The position numbers and the translations under genes are program-made. This document shows, one piece after another, positions 17,756-26,502 of a DNA stretch of 64,000 nt; position 1 is the stretch's first letter, and every line of letters starts with the position of its first letter. Source of the DNA: Lentzea aerocolonigenes (GTDB lineage Bacteria > Actinomycetota > Actinomycetes > Mycobacteriales > Pseudonocardiaceae). Under the pieces are notes generated by a model. That model did no database searches. It was not told where the DNA came from and saw only the letters and a list, made by a program, of their open reading frames with translations. The stretch covers positions 406,266 through 470,265 of the forward strand of contig NZ_BBOJ01000003.1 of assembly GCF_000974445.1 (NCBI RefSeq). Reading direction: 5' to 3'.

Positions 17756-17774
17756 GACAATGATTACCATGTTC
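17756..17774. promoter_or_regulatory. Candidate Zur/Fur-family operator
   Basis: GACAATGATTACCATGTTC is an imperfect 19-base palindrome with an AATGATnnnCAT core like actinobacterial Zur boxes. It lies 41 bases upstream of the ATP-grasp start and in the divergent gap to the His-rich gene, so one site could control both. The operon's last gene encodes a Fur-family repressor that could bind here. Confidence 0.6.
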
Positions 17775-17814
17775 CTCAATCCGCCGCGGGTGTCGCGGCC
17801 GACGAGGAGGACAC

Positions 17815-19065
17815 GTGGCTCACCTGTTGATGATCGAGAGCTGGGTCGGCGCGATGAGCTCGCTGCTGCCCAGGGCGATCAACGAGTCAGGGCACCGCTT
17901 CACCTTCATGACCCGCGATCTGCACCACTACCTGCGCGCCGCGCCCGCGCAGCCGCACCCGTTGCTCGCGGCGGAGAACGTGCTCACCGCGGAGACCAAC
18001 GACGTGAGCGCCCTGCTCGGCCACGTCGAGCGCCTGCACGCGGTCCTGCGCTTCGACGGCGTGATCTCCTCGTGCGACTACTACCTCCCGACGACCGCGC
18101 GGGTCGCGGCCCACCTCGGCCTGCCCGGTCCTGATCCGCTCGCCGTGGAACGGGCCTGCCGCAAGGACCTCACCCGCACCGCCCTGCACGAGGCCGGGGT
18201 GCCGGGTCCTCGTTTCGCCCTCGCCGAGGACTGGCCCGCGCTCGCCAAGGCCGCCGCCGAGCTTGGCTACCCGCTGGTGGTCAAGCCGGTCGACCTGTGC
18301 GCCGGGATGTACGTGCGCAAGGTGACCGATGAAGCAGAGCTGCGCGAGGCGTTCGCCGCGATCGAGGCGTTCCCGGTCAACGCCCGCAACCAGCCGAGGG
18401 TGCCTGCCGTGCTGCTGGAGGAACTGCTGACCGGCCCCGAGGTGAGCGTGGAGACCGTCACGGTGGACGGTGCGACGCACGTCGTCGGCGTCACCGACAA
18501 GAGCGTCGCGGGCGAGCCGTGGTTCGTCGAGAGCGGCCACATGTTCCCCGCCGACCTGGACACCGCCGCGGCCGAGGCGGTCGCCGTCGCCGCGATCGAG
18601 GCGTTGGGCCTGGACCGGGGTGTCGCGCACACCGAGGTCAAGCTGACGCCGGAGGGCCCGAAGCTCGTCGAGGTCAACCCGCGCCCCGCCGGCAACCAGA
18701 TCACCGAGCTCGTCCGGCGCGTCACCGGCATCGACCTGCCCGCCGCGTACGCCCAGCTGGCCGTCGGTGAACGGCCCGACCTGCGCCCGGCGGACACCGG
18801 GGTGCGCAGTGCCGCGATCTCCTTCCTGCTGCCGCCGCGCTCCGGCCAGGTGGCGTCCATCCGCGGCGCGGAGAAGCTCGCCGTCACCGAGGGCGTCGTG
18901 GAGTGGGCGGTCAAACAACCCGGCCACAGGGCGGGAGATCCGACCAGCAACAACAGCTACCTCGGGCACGTCGTGGTGACCGACCCGGCCGGTCTCGGCG
19001 CGCGTGCGCGGGCCGAGCAGCTCGTCGGTGGTCTGTCCGTCGACTACGCCGAGGAGTCCGAGTGA
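17815..19065 (+). CDS. ATP-grasp carboxylate-amine ligase
   Basis: A 416-aa ATP-grasp enzyme, which would join a carboxylate to an amine through an acyl-phosphate. LGYPLVVKPVDLCAGMYV holds the ATP-binding Lys region; PAVLLEELLTGPEVSVET and LVEVNPRPAGNQIT hold the Glu/Asn metal ligands. GTG start with GAGGAGGA at 17803-17810. It is the first gene of the Zur-like-controlled operon. With a PLP enzyme and an epimerase downstream it most likely builds an amino-acid-derived chelator (dipeptide-like). Similar enzymes make dipeptides and other small amides; its exact substrates are unknown. Confidence 0.85.
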   Translation: MAHLLMIESWVGAMSSLLPRAINESGHRFTFMTRDLHHYLRAAPAQPHPLLAAENVLTAETNDVSALLGHVERLHAVLRFDGVISSCDYYLPTTARVAAHLGLPGPDPLAVERACRKDLTRTALHEAGVPGPRFALAEDWPALAKAAAELGYPLVVKPVDLCAGMYVRKVTDEAELREAFAAIEAFPVNARNQPRVPAVLLEELLTGPEVSVETVTVDGATHVVGVTDKSVAGEPWFVESGHMFPADLDTAAAEAVAVAAIEALGLDRGVAHTEVKLTPEGPKLVEVNPRPAGNQITELVRRVTGIDLPAAYAQLAVGERPDLRPADTGVRSAAISFLLPPRSGQVASIRGAEKLAVTEGVVEWAVKQPGHRAGDPTSNNSYLGHVVVTDPAGLGARARAEQLVGGLSVDYAEESE

Positions 19066-19844
19066 CGCTCGCAGACCTCGTCGAGCTCGTCCGCGGTGGC
19101 GGGCTCGGGCTCGATCCGGCCGGATGTCCGGTGAGCGTCGGGTTCACGACCAGGCAGGGCGCCCGGCACGCCACCCGTGGGCAGTCCTACCGCAACACGG
19201 TCGTGAGCCTCCGTGTGGAGGAGGCGGTCGGTTCCTGCGCGGTGGAGGACATCACCGAAGGTGAGGTGCACAGCTGTGTCGGCGCATCGGTGCTCGACCT
19301 GCTCGATCACTCGAACCCTGCCATCCGGACCGCCGTGTTGGACGCGTACCTCACGCACGTGCGTCCGCATCACTTGTGCGCCACCAAGTCCATCACCGTC
19401 GGCCCCGGTAGTTCACTGGCGAAGTCGATGGCGCGTGCGGAAGCCGTGATCGACCTGCTGGACCCCGCACCGGGTGACCGTGTGTTGGTGGTGGGCGTCG
19501 TCAACTCGTTGCTGCACCACCTGCGCGCGCGAGGCGTCACGTACGTGCCGTGTGATCTCAAGGGCGGCCGGACCGAGTGGGACGAACCGATCGCCACGGA
19601 CGCAGAGAGCGCGCTCGACGCGTGCAACCTCGTGCTGGCCTCAGGCATGACGGTCGGCAACGGCACGTTCGAACCGTTGCTCGCGGCCGGCAAGCCGATG
19701 GTGATGTTCGCGCAGACGGCTTGCGCGATCCTGCCGTGGTTCATCGGCAGCGGCGTGCGTGCCGTGTCCGCTGAGCCGTATCCGTTCTTCTGGCTCGACG
19801 GCGGTCCGACGACGATCCACCACTACACGGAGCGTCCGTCGTGA
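19062..19844 (+). CDS. Rossmann-like DUF364/DUF4213-type protein (putative heavy-metal chelation family)
   Basis: A 260-aa protein. The N-terminal half has a DUF4213-like region; the C-terminal half has the Rossmann-like core GDRVLVVGVVNSLLHHLRARG, then LVLASGMTVGNGTFEPLL. The family is annotated as possibly involved in heavy-metal chelation but its chemistry is undefined. GTG start overlaps the ATP-grasp stop (GTGA). Its co-translation with an ATP-grasp enzyme and a metal-type importer suggests a step in making or processing a metal ligand. Confidence 0.7.
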   Translation: MTLADLVELVRGGGLGLDPAGCPVSVGFTTRQGARHATRGQSYRNTVVSLRVEEAVGSCAVEDITEGEVHSCVGASVLDLLDHSNPAIRTAVLDAYLTHVRPHHLCATKSITVGPGSSLAKSMARAEAVIDLLDPAPGDRVLVVGVVNSLLHHLRARGVTYVPCDLKGGRTEWDEPIATDAESALDACNLVLASGMTVGNGTFEPLLAAGKPMVMFAQTACAILPWFIGSGVRAVSAEPYPFFWLDGGPTTIHHYTERPS

Positions 19845-20899
19845 TGATCCCCCGCCAGAACCGGCACCTGCTCGGTCTCCTGGGTCAGAGCCCAGTCGCC
19901 CGCATAGAAACGCCGCTGCCGCACCGGCACGGTGGTTTCTGGGCCAAGCTGGAATGTCTGAGCGCTGGCGGCATGAAGGCCCGGCCCGCCGTGTCGATGC
20001 TGCGCGCCGCACGGGAACGCGGCGAGCTGCGGCCCGGCGCGGTGGTCGTGGAGTCGACCAGCGGCACGCTCGGCGTCGGACTCGCGTTCGCCGGTCAGGT
20101 CTTCGGCCACCCGGTCGTGCTGGTGGTGGACAGCGAACTGGAGCCGTCGATGCGTGCCCTGCTGCGCGCGCACGGAGCCAGGTTGGAGGTCGTGGACCGG
20201 CCGCACCCGGTGGGCGGCTGGCAGCAGGCGAGGCTGGACCGGCTCCAGGCGGTGCTGCGCGAGTTCCCCGACGCGTACTGGCCCGACCAGTACAACAACC
20301 CGGACAACCCCAGGGGCTACGCCGGGCTCGCCAGGGAACTGGTGGAGCAGCTGGACCCCGTCGACGTGCTGGTGTGCAGCGTCGGCACCGGCGGGCACAG
20401 CGCGGGCGTCGTCCGGGAGCTGCGGCGGTACTGGCCCGGCGTGCGGCTGATCGGCGTGGACACGATCGGTTCGACGATCTTCGGCCAGCCCGCGCGGACC
20501 AGGGTGATGCGAGGACTGGGCAGCAGCATCCACCCACGCAACGTCGCCTACGCCGAGTTCGACGAGGTGCACTGGCTGGGCCCGGTCGAGGTGGTCGACG
20601 CCTGCCGCAGACTGGCCCGCGACGCCTTCGTCACCGGCGGCTGGAGCACCGGCGCGGTCGCACTGGTCGCCGCCTGGGCCGCCAGGGTCGAGCCGGGAGC
20701 CGTGGTCGCGACGATCTTCCCCGACGGCGCGCACCGCTACCTCGGCACGATCTTCGACGACGAGTTCTGCCACGCCCGCGGCCTGCTCGGCACGGCGTCG
20801 GACCGTCCGGTGGAGATCGGCGACCCGCACCACGTCGAGGCGACGGGCTGGACGCGGACCCGGTCGGTCGTCGCGCCTCGCGCGGCGGTGCTCGCGTGA
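19841..20899 (+). CDS. PLP-dependent cysteine-synthase/beta-replacing enzyme
   Basis: A 352-aa fold-type II PLP enzyme. The likely Schiff-base Lys is in LSAGGMKARPAV (around residue 46), the PLP phosphate loop is STSGTLGVG, and a second Gly-rich loop is CSVGTGGHSAG. It resembles cysteine synthase-like enzymes such as SbnA, which makes the 2,3-diaminopropionate precursor of staphyloferrin B. GTG at 19841 gives the 4-base overlap usual in this operon; ATG at 19844 is possible. It could supply diaminopropionate or a similar beta-substituted alanine to the ATP-grasp ligase. That role is inferred. Confidence 0.75.
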   Translation: MMIPRQNRHLLGLLGQSPVARIETPLPHRHGGFWAKLECLSAGGMKARPAVSMLRAARERGELRPGAVVVESTSGTLGVGLAFAGQVFGHPVVLVVDSELEPSMRALLRAHGARLEVVDRPHPVGGWQQARLDRLQAVLREFPDAYWPDQYNNPDNPRGYAGLARELVEQLDPVDVLVCSVGTGGHSAGVVRELRRYWPGVRLIGVDTIGSTIFGQPARTRVMRGLGSSIHPRNVAYAEFDEVHWLGPVEVVDACRRLARDAFVTGGWSTGAVALVAAWAARVEPGAVVATIFPDGAHRYLGTIFDDEFCHARGLLGTASDRPVEIGDPHHVEATGWTRTRSVVAPRAAVLA

Positions 20900-21903
20900 A
20901 CCTCACCTGGGAGGTCTACGGCCTCGACCTGGCCACGCCGCTGCGCATCTCCAGGTCGGTGATGTCCCGCCGGGACGCCGTGCGGGTCGTTCTCGAGCAC
21001 GACGGACTGCGCGGCCACGGCGAGGTGGTGACGAGCACGTACTACGGCCTCTCGGTGGACGCGATCACGTCCTGTTTGGACAGTCTTTCCCTGGACGCAC
21101 CGGAGGCCGCACTCGACGTTCTGCACGCGGACGACACCATCCCGGCGGGAGTGCGGGCGGCGGTGGACGCGGCTCTGCACGACCTGCTCGGGTTGCGTCG
21201 TGCTGTTCCGGTGCACGCGCTCGTAGGTGTCGAGCGCTGGCAGGACGTCCCGACGGCTTACACGATCGGCATCACGGACGACCCCGCGGCATTGGCCTCG
21301 GAGCTGGTCGAGCGCGGGTTCTCCGTGCTGAAGCTCAAGGCCGGAGCGGATCCGGAACGCGATGTCGCCACCGTGACCGCGGTGCGAGCCGCCGCGCCCG
21401 ACGCACGCCTGATCCTCGACCCCAACGGTGGCTGGAGCCCGGACGAGACGGTGCGCGTGGTCGAGAAGATCACCGCCGCTGGTGTCGTGCTGGACGCGGT
21501 GGAGCAACCGATCCCACCCGGTGATCCAGATGCGCTGGCGTGGGTTCGGGAGCGTTGTCCGGCACCGCTGGTCGCCGACGAGGACGCCGCCACGGTCGCC
21601 GACGTGCGGAGGCTGGCGGGCGCGGTGGACGGCGTGAACGTCAAGCTCGCCAAGTGCGGCGGCCTGCGCCCGGCGCTGGAGATCGTGTCGGCCGCGCGCG
21701 AGGGCGGGCTGGACGTGATGCTCGGCTGCCTGGTCGCCAGTTCGCTGGGGATCGCGCCCGCCGTTCACCTGGCGGGGCATGCGCGGTGGGTCGACCTGGA
21801 CGGGCACCTGTTGCTGGCGCACGACCCGTGGACGGGGATCGGCGGGGAGGACGGCACGCTGCGGCTGGCCGGGGCGCCGGGGCTCGGGGTGGTGCGGCGA
21901 TGA
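20896..21903 (+). CDS. Enolase-superfamily dipeptide/N-acyl-amino-acid epimerase-like enzyme
   Basis: A 335-aa mandelate-racemase/muconate-lactonising subgroup protein. The catalytic KxK is in VLKLKAG (near residue 148). Metal ligands sit in ILDPNGGW, AVEQP and VADEDA, and the second catalytic Lys in VNVKLAKCGG. This set fits dipeptide epimerases (L-Ala-D/L-Glu type) or acyl-amino-acid racemases. GTG overlaps the PLP gene stop. A dipeptide epimerase beside an ATP-grasp ligase suggests a product with a D-residue. o-Succinylbenzoate-synthase-like activity is a less likely alternative. Confidence 0.8.
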   Translation: MNLTWEVYGLDLATPLRISRSVMSRRDAVRVVLEHDGLRGHGEVVTSTYYGLSVDAITSCLDSLSLDAPEAALDVLHADDTIPAGVRAAVDAALHDLLGLRRAVPVHALVGVERWQDVPTAYTIGITDDPAALASELVERGFSVLKLKAGADPERDVATVTAVRAAAPDARLILDPNGGWSPDETVRVVEKITAAGVVLDAVEQPIPPGDPDALAWVRERCPAPLVADEDAATVADVRRLAGAVDGVNVKLAKCGGLRPALEIVSAAREGGLDVMLGCLVASSLGIAPAVHLAGHARWVDLDGHLLLAHDPWTGIGGEDGTLRLAGAPGLGVVRR

Positions 21904-22064
21904 TCGGCTTCGCGCTCCCCCACCACCACCCGCGATCGGGCAGCGCCCTGGGACTGGGCAGCGTCCCGCAGCCGGGCAGCGCCCCGCGACCGGGCAGCGC
22001 CCCGCGACCGGGCGGCGCCCCGCGACCGTCCGCGGCACCGGGCCTGGACGTGGTGCCCCGATGA
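21900..22064 (+). CDS. Miniature 54-codon ORF with hexapeptide repeats
   Basis: The ATG overlaps the epimerase stop (ATGA) and the TGA overlaps the MFS start (ATGA), so it is perfectly coupled at both ends. The protein begins MIGFALPHHH, close to the MFS start MTRFALPVRL, and then repeats G-S-A-P-R-P. The flanking DNA shows the same likeness (GCTTCGCGCTCCCC versus GCTTCGCCCTCCCC). It therefore looks like a duplicated gene start expanded by an 18-bp repeat. No known function; translation is plausible. Confidence 0.45.
   Translation: MIGFALPHHHPRSGSALGLGSVPQPGSAPRPGSAPRPGGAPRPSAAPGLDVVPR
21938..22027 (+). repeat. 18-bp minisatellite, five units
   Basis: Five tandem 18-base units close to GGGCAGCGCCCCGCGACC start at 21938, 21956, 21974, 21992 and 22010. 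Units 3 and 4 are identical. The unit length keeps the reading frame, so copy-number change would lengthen or shorten the mini-ORF without breaking coupling. Confidence 0.85.
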
Positions 22065-23227
22065 CCCGCTTCGCCCTCCCCGTCCGGCTCCTGCTGCTCA
22101 ACCAGTTCGCCGTCAACACCGGCTTCTACCTGCTCATCCCCTACCTCGCCACGCACCTCGGCAGCCTCGGCATGTCCGCCGCCGTGATCGGCGTCGTGCT
22201 GGGCGTGCGCACGCTCAGCCAGCAGGGCCTGTTCCTGGTGGGCGGCACGGCGTCGGATCGGCTCGGCCCGCGCACCACGATCCTCGTCGGCTGTGCCCTG
22301 CGCGCGGTCGGGTTCGGGTTGTTCGCCATCGGCGAGTCGCTCGCCGTCGTGCTGGCCGCGTCGGTGCTCAGCGGGCTGGCCGGGGCGCTGTTCAACCCGG
22401 CGGTGCGCGCCTACATCGCGTTGGAGGCGGGCGAGGCGCGCACGGAGGCGTTCGCGCGGTTCAACGTCTACGCGCAGGCCGGTGCGTTGTTCGGGCCGGT
22501 GCTCGGCAGCGTGTTGCTGCTGTGGGACTTCCGGGTGTCCGCGCTCGTGGCGGCCGGGATCTTCGCGGTGCTGACGGTCGCGCAGGCCGTCGTGCTGCCC
22601 GCGCGCCCGGCGACCCGCACGGGCGGGTCGATCCTCGGCGACTGGCGGGAGTGCATGGCCAACCGCCGGTTCGTGGCATTCACGTGCGTGTTGAGCGTGA
22701 TGTTCGTGCTGCAGAACCAGCTCTACCTGTTGCTGCCGATCCAGGCGCAGAAGGCCAGCGGGTCTAACGCGGTGGTCGCGGTCCTGTTCGTCGTCTCCAC
22801 CGTCGTCACGCTGTTGTTCCAGGTCCGCCTCACCCGCTTGCTGGCGGAACGCGAACGCGGGCCGGTGATCGCGGTCGGACTTGCTGTCATGGGGGTGGGT
22901 TTCGCGGCGCCCGCGCTGTGGTCGGGGCTCGTGCCGGTGCTCGTCGCCACGCTCGCGCTGGCCGTCGGGGTGATGATCGCGCACCCGTTGGTCTACGACC
23001 TCATCCCGTCGTTCGGCCCGGACAGCCTGGCTGGAACCCACTTCGGCGTGTTCTACCTCGGATCCGGGGTGGCCGCGGCCGCCGGCAACGCCGCGATCGG
23101 CTGGGTGAGCGGGTTCGGCGACCGGCTCGCGTCGCTGCTGTGCGTCGCGATCGGGCTCGCCGGGGCCGCCGGGATGGCCTGGCTGCACCGCCGTGGAGCT
23201 CTCACCCTGGAAGGGGCCGTCCGATGA
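22061..23227 (+). CDS. MFS transporter, likely exporter of the operon product
   Basis: A 388-aa major facilitator with about 11-12 hydrophobic helices and the loop 2-3 motif GGTASDRLGPR. Size and pattern resemble siderophore/drug exporters of 12-helix MFS families. Starts in an ATGA overlap with the mini-ORF and ends in an ATGA overlap with the methyltransferase. In a metallophore operon that also holds an importer, it is the natural candidate for secretion. Confidence 0.85.
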   Translation: MTRFALPVRLLLLNQFAVNTGFYLLIPYLATHLGSLGMSAAVIGVVLGVRTLSQQGLFLVGGTASDRLGPRTTILVGCALRAVGFGLFAIGESLAVVLAASVLSGLAGALFNPAVRAYIALEAGEARTEAFARFNVYAQAGALFGPVLGSVLLLWDFRVSALVAAGIFAVLTVAQAVVLPARPATRTGGSILGDWRECMANRRFVAFTCVLSVMFVLQNQLYLLLPIQAQKASGSNAVVAVLFVVSTVVTLLFQVRLTRLLAERERGPVIAVGLAVMGVGFAAPALWSGLVPVLVATLALAVGVMIAHPLVYDLIPSFGPDSLAGTHFGVFYLGSGVAAAAGNAAIGWVSGFGDRLASLLCVAIGLAGAAGMAWLHRRGALTLEGAVR

Positions 23228-23988
23228 ACCTGCTCACCGACAACCCCGAGCTGTACGAGCACCAGTTCCCCGACTCCGGCCACGTCGCGGCCCGGTTCGT
23301 GCACGACCTGGTCACCCGGTTCGACGGAGGCCGGGACCTGCTCGACGTCGGGTGCGGCACCGGCCGTGACGCGGGGTGGCTGTCCCGCAACGGTTACCGC
23401 GTGTCCGGAGTGGACAGTTCGGAGAGCATGCTCGCCCACGTCCGGAAGCACCACCCCGAGGTCGACGTGACGCTGGCCGACATGCGCGGCTTCGACCTGG
23501 GCCGCACGTTCGACGTGATCACGTGTCTGGACAGCGCGATGCTGTACTGCCACACCAACGCCGACCTCGACGCGTTCCTCAGCCGGTGCCGCGCGCACCT
23601 GAGGCCCCGCGGGTTGTTCGTCGCGGAGATGCGCAACGGCGCGTTCTTCCTCGGCAACACCGAACTGCTCGACGGCGTGCGCACGCGTTCGGTGACGTGG
23701 CGCGGCACCGAGTACACCTCGCACACCGAGCTGTGGATCGACCACGCCGCGCAGTTGTTGCGCCGCCGCCGCACCTGGGAGTGGGGCGCGGAACCGCTCG
23801 TGCAGCGGTCCGCGTGGCGGCTGCTGTTCCCCCAGGAGCTGCGCCACCTGCTCGACCTCGCCGGGTTCGAGGTTCTCGCCCTGTTCGACTCCCCCGGTCC
23901 GCGCACGGACCAGCCGTGGTCGGCGAACGCCCCGCTGAGCACCGCGCTGTCCGGTGACCGCCTCCACGTCGTGGCCCGCCTCCGCTGA
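23224..23988 (+). CDS. Class I SAM-dependent methyltransferase
   Basis: A 254-aa methyltransferase with SAM motif I LLDVGCGTGRDAGWL (near residues 39-53), motif II-like GVDSSESMLAHVR and the post-core HLRPRGLFVAEMRNG. ATGA overlap with the MFS gene. It probably methylates a small-molecule intermediate in this operon. N- or O-methylation cannot be distinguished. Confidence 0.85.
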   Translation: MNLLTDNPELYEHQFPDSGHVAARFVHDLVTRFDGGRDLLDVGCGTGRDAGWLSRNGYRVSGVDSSESMLAHVRKHHPEVDVTLADMRGFDLGRTFDVITCLDSAMLYCHTNADLDAFLSRCRAHLRPRGLFVAEMRNGAFFLGNTELLDGVRTRSVTWRGTEYTSHTELWIDHAAQLLRRRRTWEWGAEPLVQRSAWRLLFPQELRHLLDLAGFEVLALFDSPGPRTDQPWSANAPLSTALSGDRLHVVARLR

Positions 23989-23999
23989 AAGGAACCAGA

Positions 24000-25517
24000 A
24001 TGTCCCTCAACCGCCGCGGTTTCCTCGGTCTCACCACCTTGACGGTCGCCACCCTGGCAGGGTGCGGCAGCGCCCCGGTTTCGGCCCCGCGCACCGGTGG
24101 CAGGCTGCGTGCCGCCTTCGCGGGCGGCGGGGCCAAGGAGGTCCTCGACCCGCACCTCGCGAACCTGTTCGTCGAGGCCGCCCGGTCCAAGGCGCTGTAC
24201 GACAAGCTCGCGGACCTCGGCACCGACGTGTCTCCGCAGCCGAGGCTGGCGGAGAAGTGGGAGCCGAGCGCGGACCTCTCCCGCTGGCGAATCACGTTGC
24301 GCCAGGCCAAGTTCCACGACGGCAGACCGGTCCGCGCCCAGGACGTCCTCGCCAGCTACGCGCGCATCCTCGACCCGAACCGGGCGTTCCGCGCCAAGTC
24401 GAGCCTCGCGCTGATCGACCTGCCGAACAGCCGCGCCGTCGACGACCGCACGGTGGAGTTCGCGCTGAAGCGGCCGTTCGCCGAATTCCCCAACGCCCTG
24501 GCGGCGTTCGGCGCGTACATCGTGCCCGAGGGCACCGAGGACTTCACGAAGCCCGTCGGGTCGGGAGCGTTCAGCTTCGTGTCGTTCGAGCCGGGCAAGT
24601 CCGTGCTGGTCAAGCGGAACCCGGACTACTGGGAGGGCGCGCCGCTGCTGGACGAGCTGGAGTTCCTGATCGCCAACGAGGAGTCCGCGCGCACCAACGC
24701 GTTGCTGGGTGGCCAGGTCGAGTACGCGCACGACCTGACGCCGACCACCGCGCGCAGCCACGCCTCCGGTGACCGGATGGCGATCCACCGCGCGCCCAAC
24801 AGCGCCGTGCAGGCGTTCGCCATGAAGCTCGACCGGGCGCCGTTCGACAACCGCGACCTGCGCGAGGCGTTGTTCCTGCTCGTCGACCGGCCTCAGCTCG
24901 TGGAGTCGGTGCTCGCGGGCAGCGGCCAGGTCGGCAACGACCTGTTCGGCAAGGGCTACCAGCACTACGCCGACGCAATTCCGCAGCGGGAGCGGGACCT
25001 CGACAAGGCGAAGTTCCTGATCCGCAAGGCAGGCGCCGAGGGCCTGACGGTCAAGCTCGACACGTCCACCGCCGCGGCCGGGATGGTCGAGGCCGCCACG
25101 GTGTTCGCCGACCAGGCCAAGGGATCGGGCCTGACGATCGAGGTCGTCCAGGGCAACAAGGACAGCTACTGGGCCGACACGCTCAAGAACGGTTCGCTGT
25201 CGAGCTTCCGCTCCGGCGCGATGCCGATCGAGACCCACATCGCGCAACGCCTCCTCAAGGGCGCCGGTACCAACGTGACGAAGTGGAACCGCCCGGAGTT
25301 CGACGCCCTCTACGAGAAGGCGGTGTCCACTTCGGACGAAGGCGCGCGGAACGAGGCGTACGTGGAGATGCAGCGCGTGCTGCATGCCGAGGGCGGTTAC
25401 CTGATGTGGGGCTTCGCCGACTGGATCGTGGGCGCGAAGCCGAACGTCGGCGGAATCTCCGACGCGCCCGCGAACACGCTGGACTGGGCGCGTTTCGACA
25501 AGGTGTGGCTGGGGTGA
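24000..25517 (+). CDS. ABC transporter substrate-binding lipoprotein (SBP_bac_5, peptide/nickel type)
   Basis: A 505-aa family 5 extracellular binding protein. The N-terminus has a twin-arginine-like NRRGFLGL, a hydrophobic stretch and the lipobox LAGC, so it is an exported lipoprotein. The family region LAEKWEPSADLSRWRITLRQ is clear. ATG with AAAGGA 5 bases upstream; this is the only gap in an otherwise overlapping operon, so it may have boosted initiation. Relatives bind peptides, nickel or metal-opine complexes (NikA, CntA), fitting uptake of the loaded chelator. Confidence 0.88.
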   Translation: MSLNRRGFLGLTTLTVATLAGCGSAPVSAPRTGGRLRAAFAGGGAKEVLDPHLANLFVEAARSKALYDKLADLGTDVSPQPRLAEKWEPSADLSRWRITLRQAKFHDGRPVRAQDVLASYARILDPNRAFRAKSSLALIDLPNSRAVDDRTVEFALKRPFAEFPNALAAFGAYIVPEGTEDFTKPVGSGAFSFVSFEPGKSVLVKRNPDYWEGAPLLDELEFLIANEESARTNALLGGQVEYAHDLTPTTARSHASGDRMAIHRAPNSAVQAFAMKLDRAPFDNRDLREALFLLVDRPQLVESVLAGSGQVGNDLFGKGYQHYADAIPQRERDLDKAKFLIRKAGAEGLTVKLDTSTAAAGMVEAATVFADQAKGSGLTIEVVQGNKDSYWADTLKNGSLSSFRSGAMPIETHIAQRLLKGAGTNVTKWNRPEFDALYEKAVSTSDEGARNEAYVEMQRVLHAEGGYLMWGFADWIVGAKPNVGGISDAPANTLDWARFDKVWLG

Positions 25518-26458
25518 GCCTCGCCTCCTACGCGGCCCGCCGGGTCGCGCTCGGCCTGGTGCAGGTGCTGGCCGTGGTCACGCTGGTGTTCTTCTTGGTT
25601 CAGGCCCTGCCCGGCGACGCGGCGGTCGCACTGGCGGGCGACAACCCGGACCCCGCGCGGATCTCGGCGATCCGCGCGGCCATGGGCCTCGACCGCTCGG
25701 TCTCCGAACGGTTCGTGTCGTGGCTGGCGGGGTTGCCCCGGCTGGACTTCGGCGTGTCCCTGGTGTCAGGCCGTCCGGTGGCGGACTTCCTGTTCGCCGG
25801 CATCGGCCCGACGGTCGTCCTGGCGGCGCTGACCCTGGTGCTGCTGGTACCGATCTCGGTGCTGGCCGGGGTGCTGGCCGCGTTGCGCGAGGGCAGCCTG
25901 CTGGACCGAGCGCTGACGTCGGTGAGCGTGGCGCTGCACTCGATCCCGGAGTTCGCGCTGGCGATCGTGCTGATCGCGGTGTTCGGCGTCCAACTGGCCT
26001 GGCTGCCCCCGACCGCGGTGGGCGCGGATCTCCTGACCCAGCCCGCGGTCCTGGTGCTGCCCCTGGTGGTGCTGCTGGCCCGCCCGATCTGCTCGATCAG
26101 CCGCCTGGTGCGCGCGGGCATGCTCGACGCGCTGGCCTCGGACTACGTGCGCCACGCCCGCCGCCTCGGCCTGGGCGAGTCACGGATCCGCTTCGCCCAC
26201 GCCCTGCCGAACGCGCTGGCGCCGGCGGTGCAGCAGGTCGCGCGGACCACGGACTGGTTGCTGGGCGGGGTGATCGTGGTGGAGGCGGTGTTCGTGATTC
26301 CTGGGCTGGGGACGGTGCTGGTGGACGCGGTGGCGGGCCGGGACCTGCCGGTGGTGCAGGGGCTGGCGGTGGTGTTCGCGGTGACGACGGTGGCGGTGAA
26401 CCTGGTGGCGGATCTGGTGGCGTTCCGGCTGGCGCCGCGGGCGGAGGTGGTCGCGTGA
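25514..26458 (+). CDS. ABC transporter permease (DppB/NikB type)
   Basis: A 314-aa inner-membrane permease with six hydrophobic segments. The typical N-terminus RRVALGLVQVLAVVTLVFFL is followed by PGDAA and the EAA-like loop DYVRHARRLGLGESRI that contacts the ATPase. GTG overlaps the binding-protein stop (GTGA). The 3' end GGTGGTCGCGTGA is duplicated 44 bases downstream. Confidence 0.88.
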   Translation: MSLASYAARRVALGLVQVLAVVTLVFFLVQALPGDAAVALAGDNPDPARISAIRAAMGLDRSVSERFVSWLAGLPRLDFGVSLVSGRPVADFLFAGIGPTVVLAALTLVLLVPISVLAGVLAALREGSLLDRALTSVSVALHSIPEFALAIVLIAVFGVQLAWLPPTAVGADLLTQPAVLVLPLVVLLARPICSISRLVRAGMLDALASDYVRHARRLGLGESRIRFAHALPNALAPAVQQVARTTDWLLGGVIVVEAVFVIPGLGTVLVDAVAGRDLPVVQGLAVVFAVTTVAVNLVADLVAFRLAPRAEVVA

Positions 26459-26502
26459 CGTTGGTGAGCAGCACGGCGACCGACTCGGCGGTGGTCGCGT
26501 GA
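26455..26502 (+). CDS. Miniature 15-codon ORF between the two permease genes
   Basis: GTG overlaps the first permease stop (GTGA) and its TGA overlaps the second permease GTG (GTGA). It is bounded by an exact 13-base direct repeat, GGTGGTCGCGTGA, at 26446-26458 and 26490-26502. It encodes only 15 residues. This is the third junction-duplication of this kind in the window; it is more likely a coupling device or relic than a functional peptide. Confidence 0.35.
   Translation: MTLVSSTATDSAVVA

Noticed and set aside
21938..22027. CRISPR-like array
   Set aside because: Units are contiguous 18-mers without spacers and keep a reading frame; this is a minisatellite.
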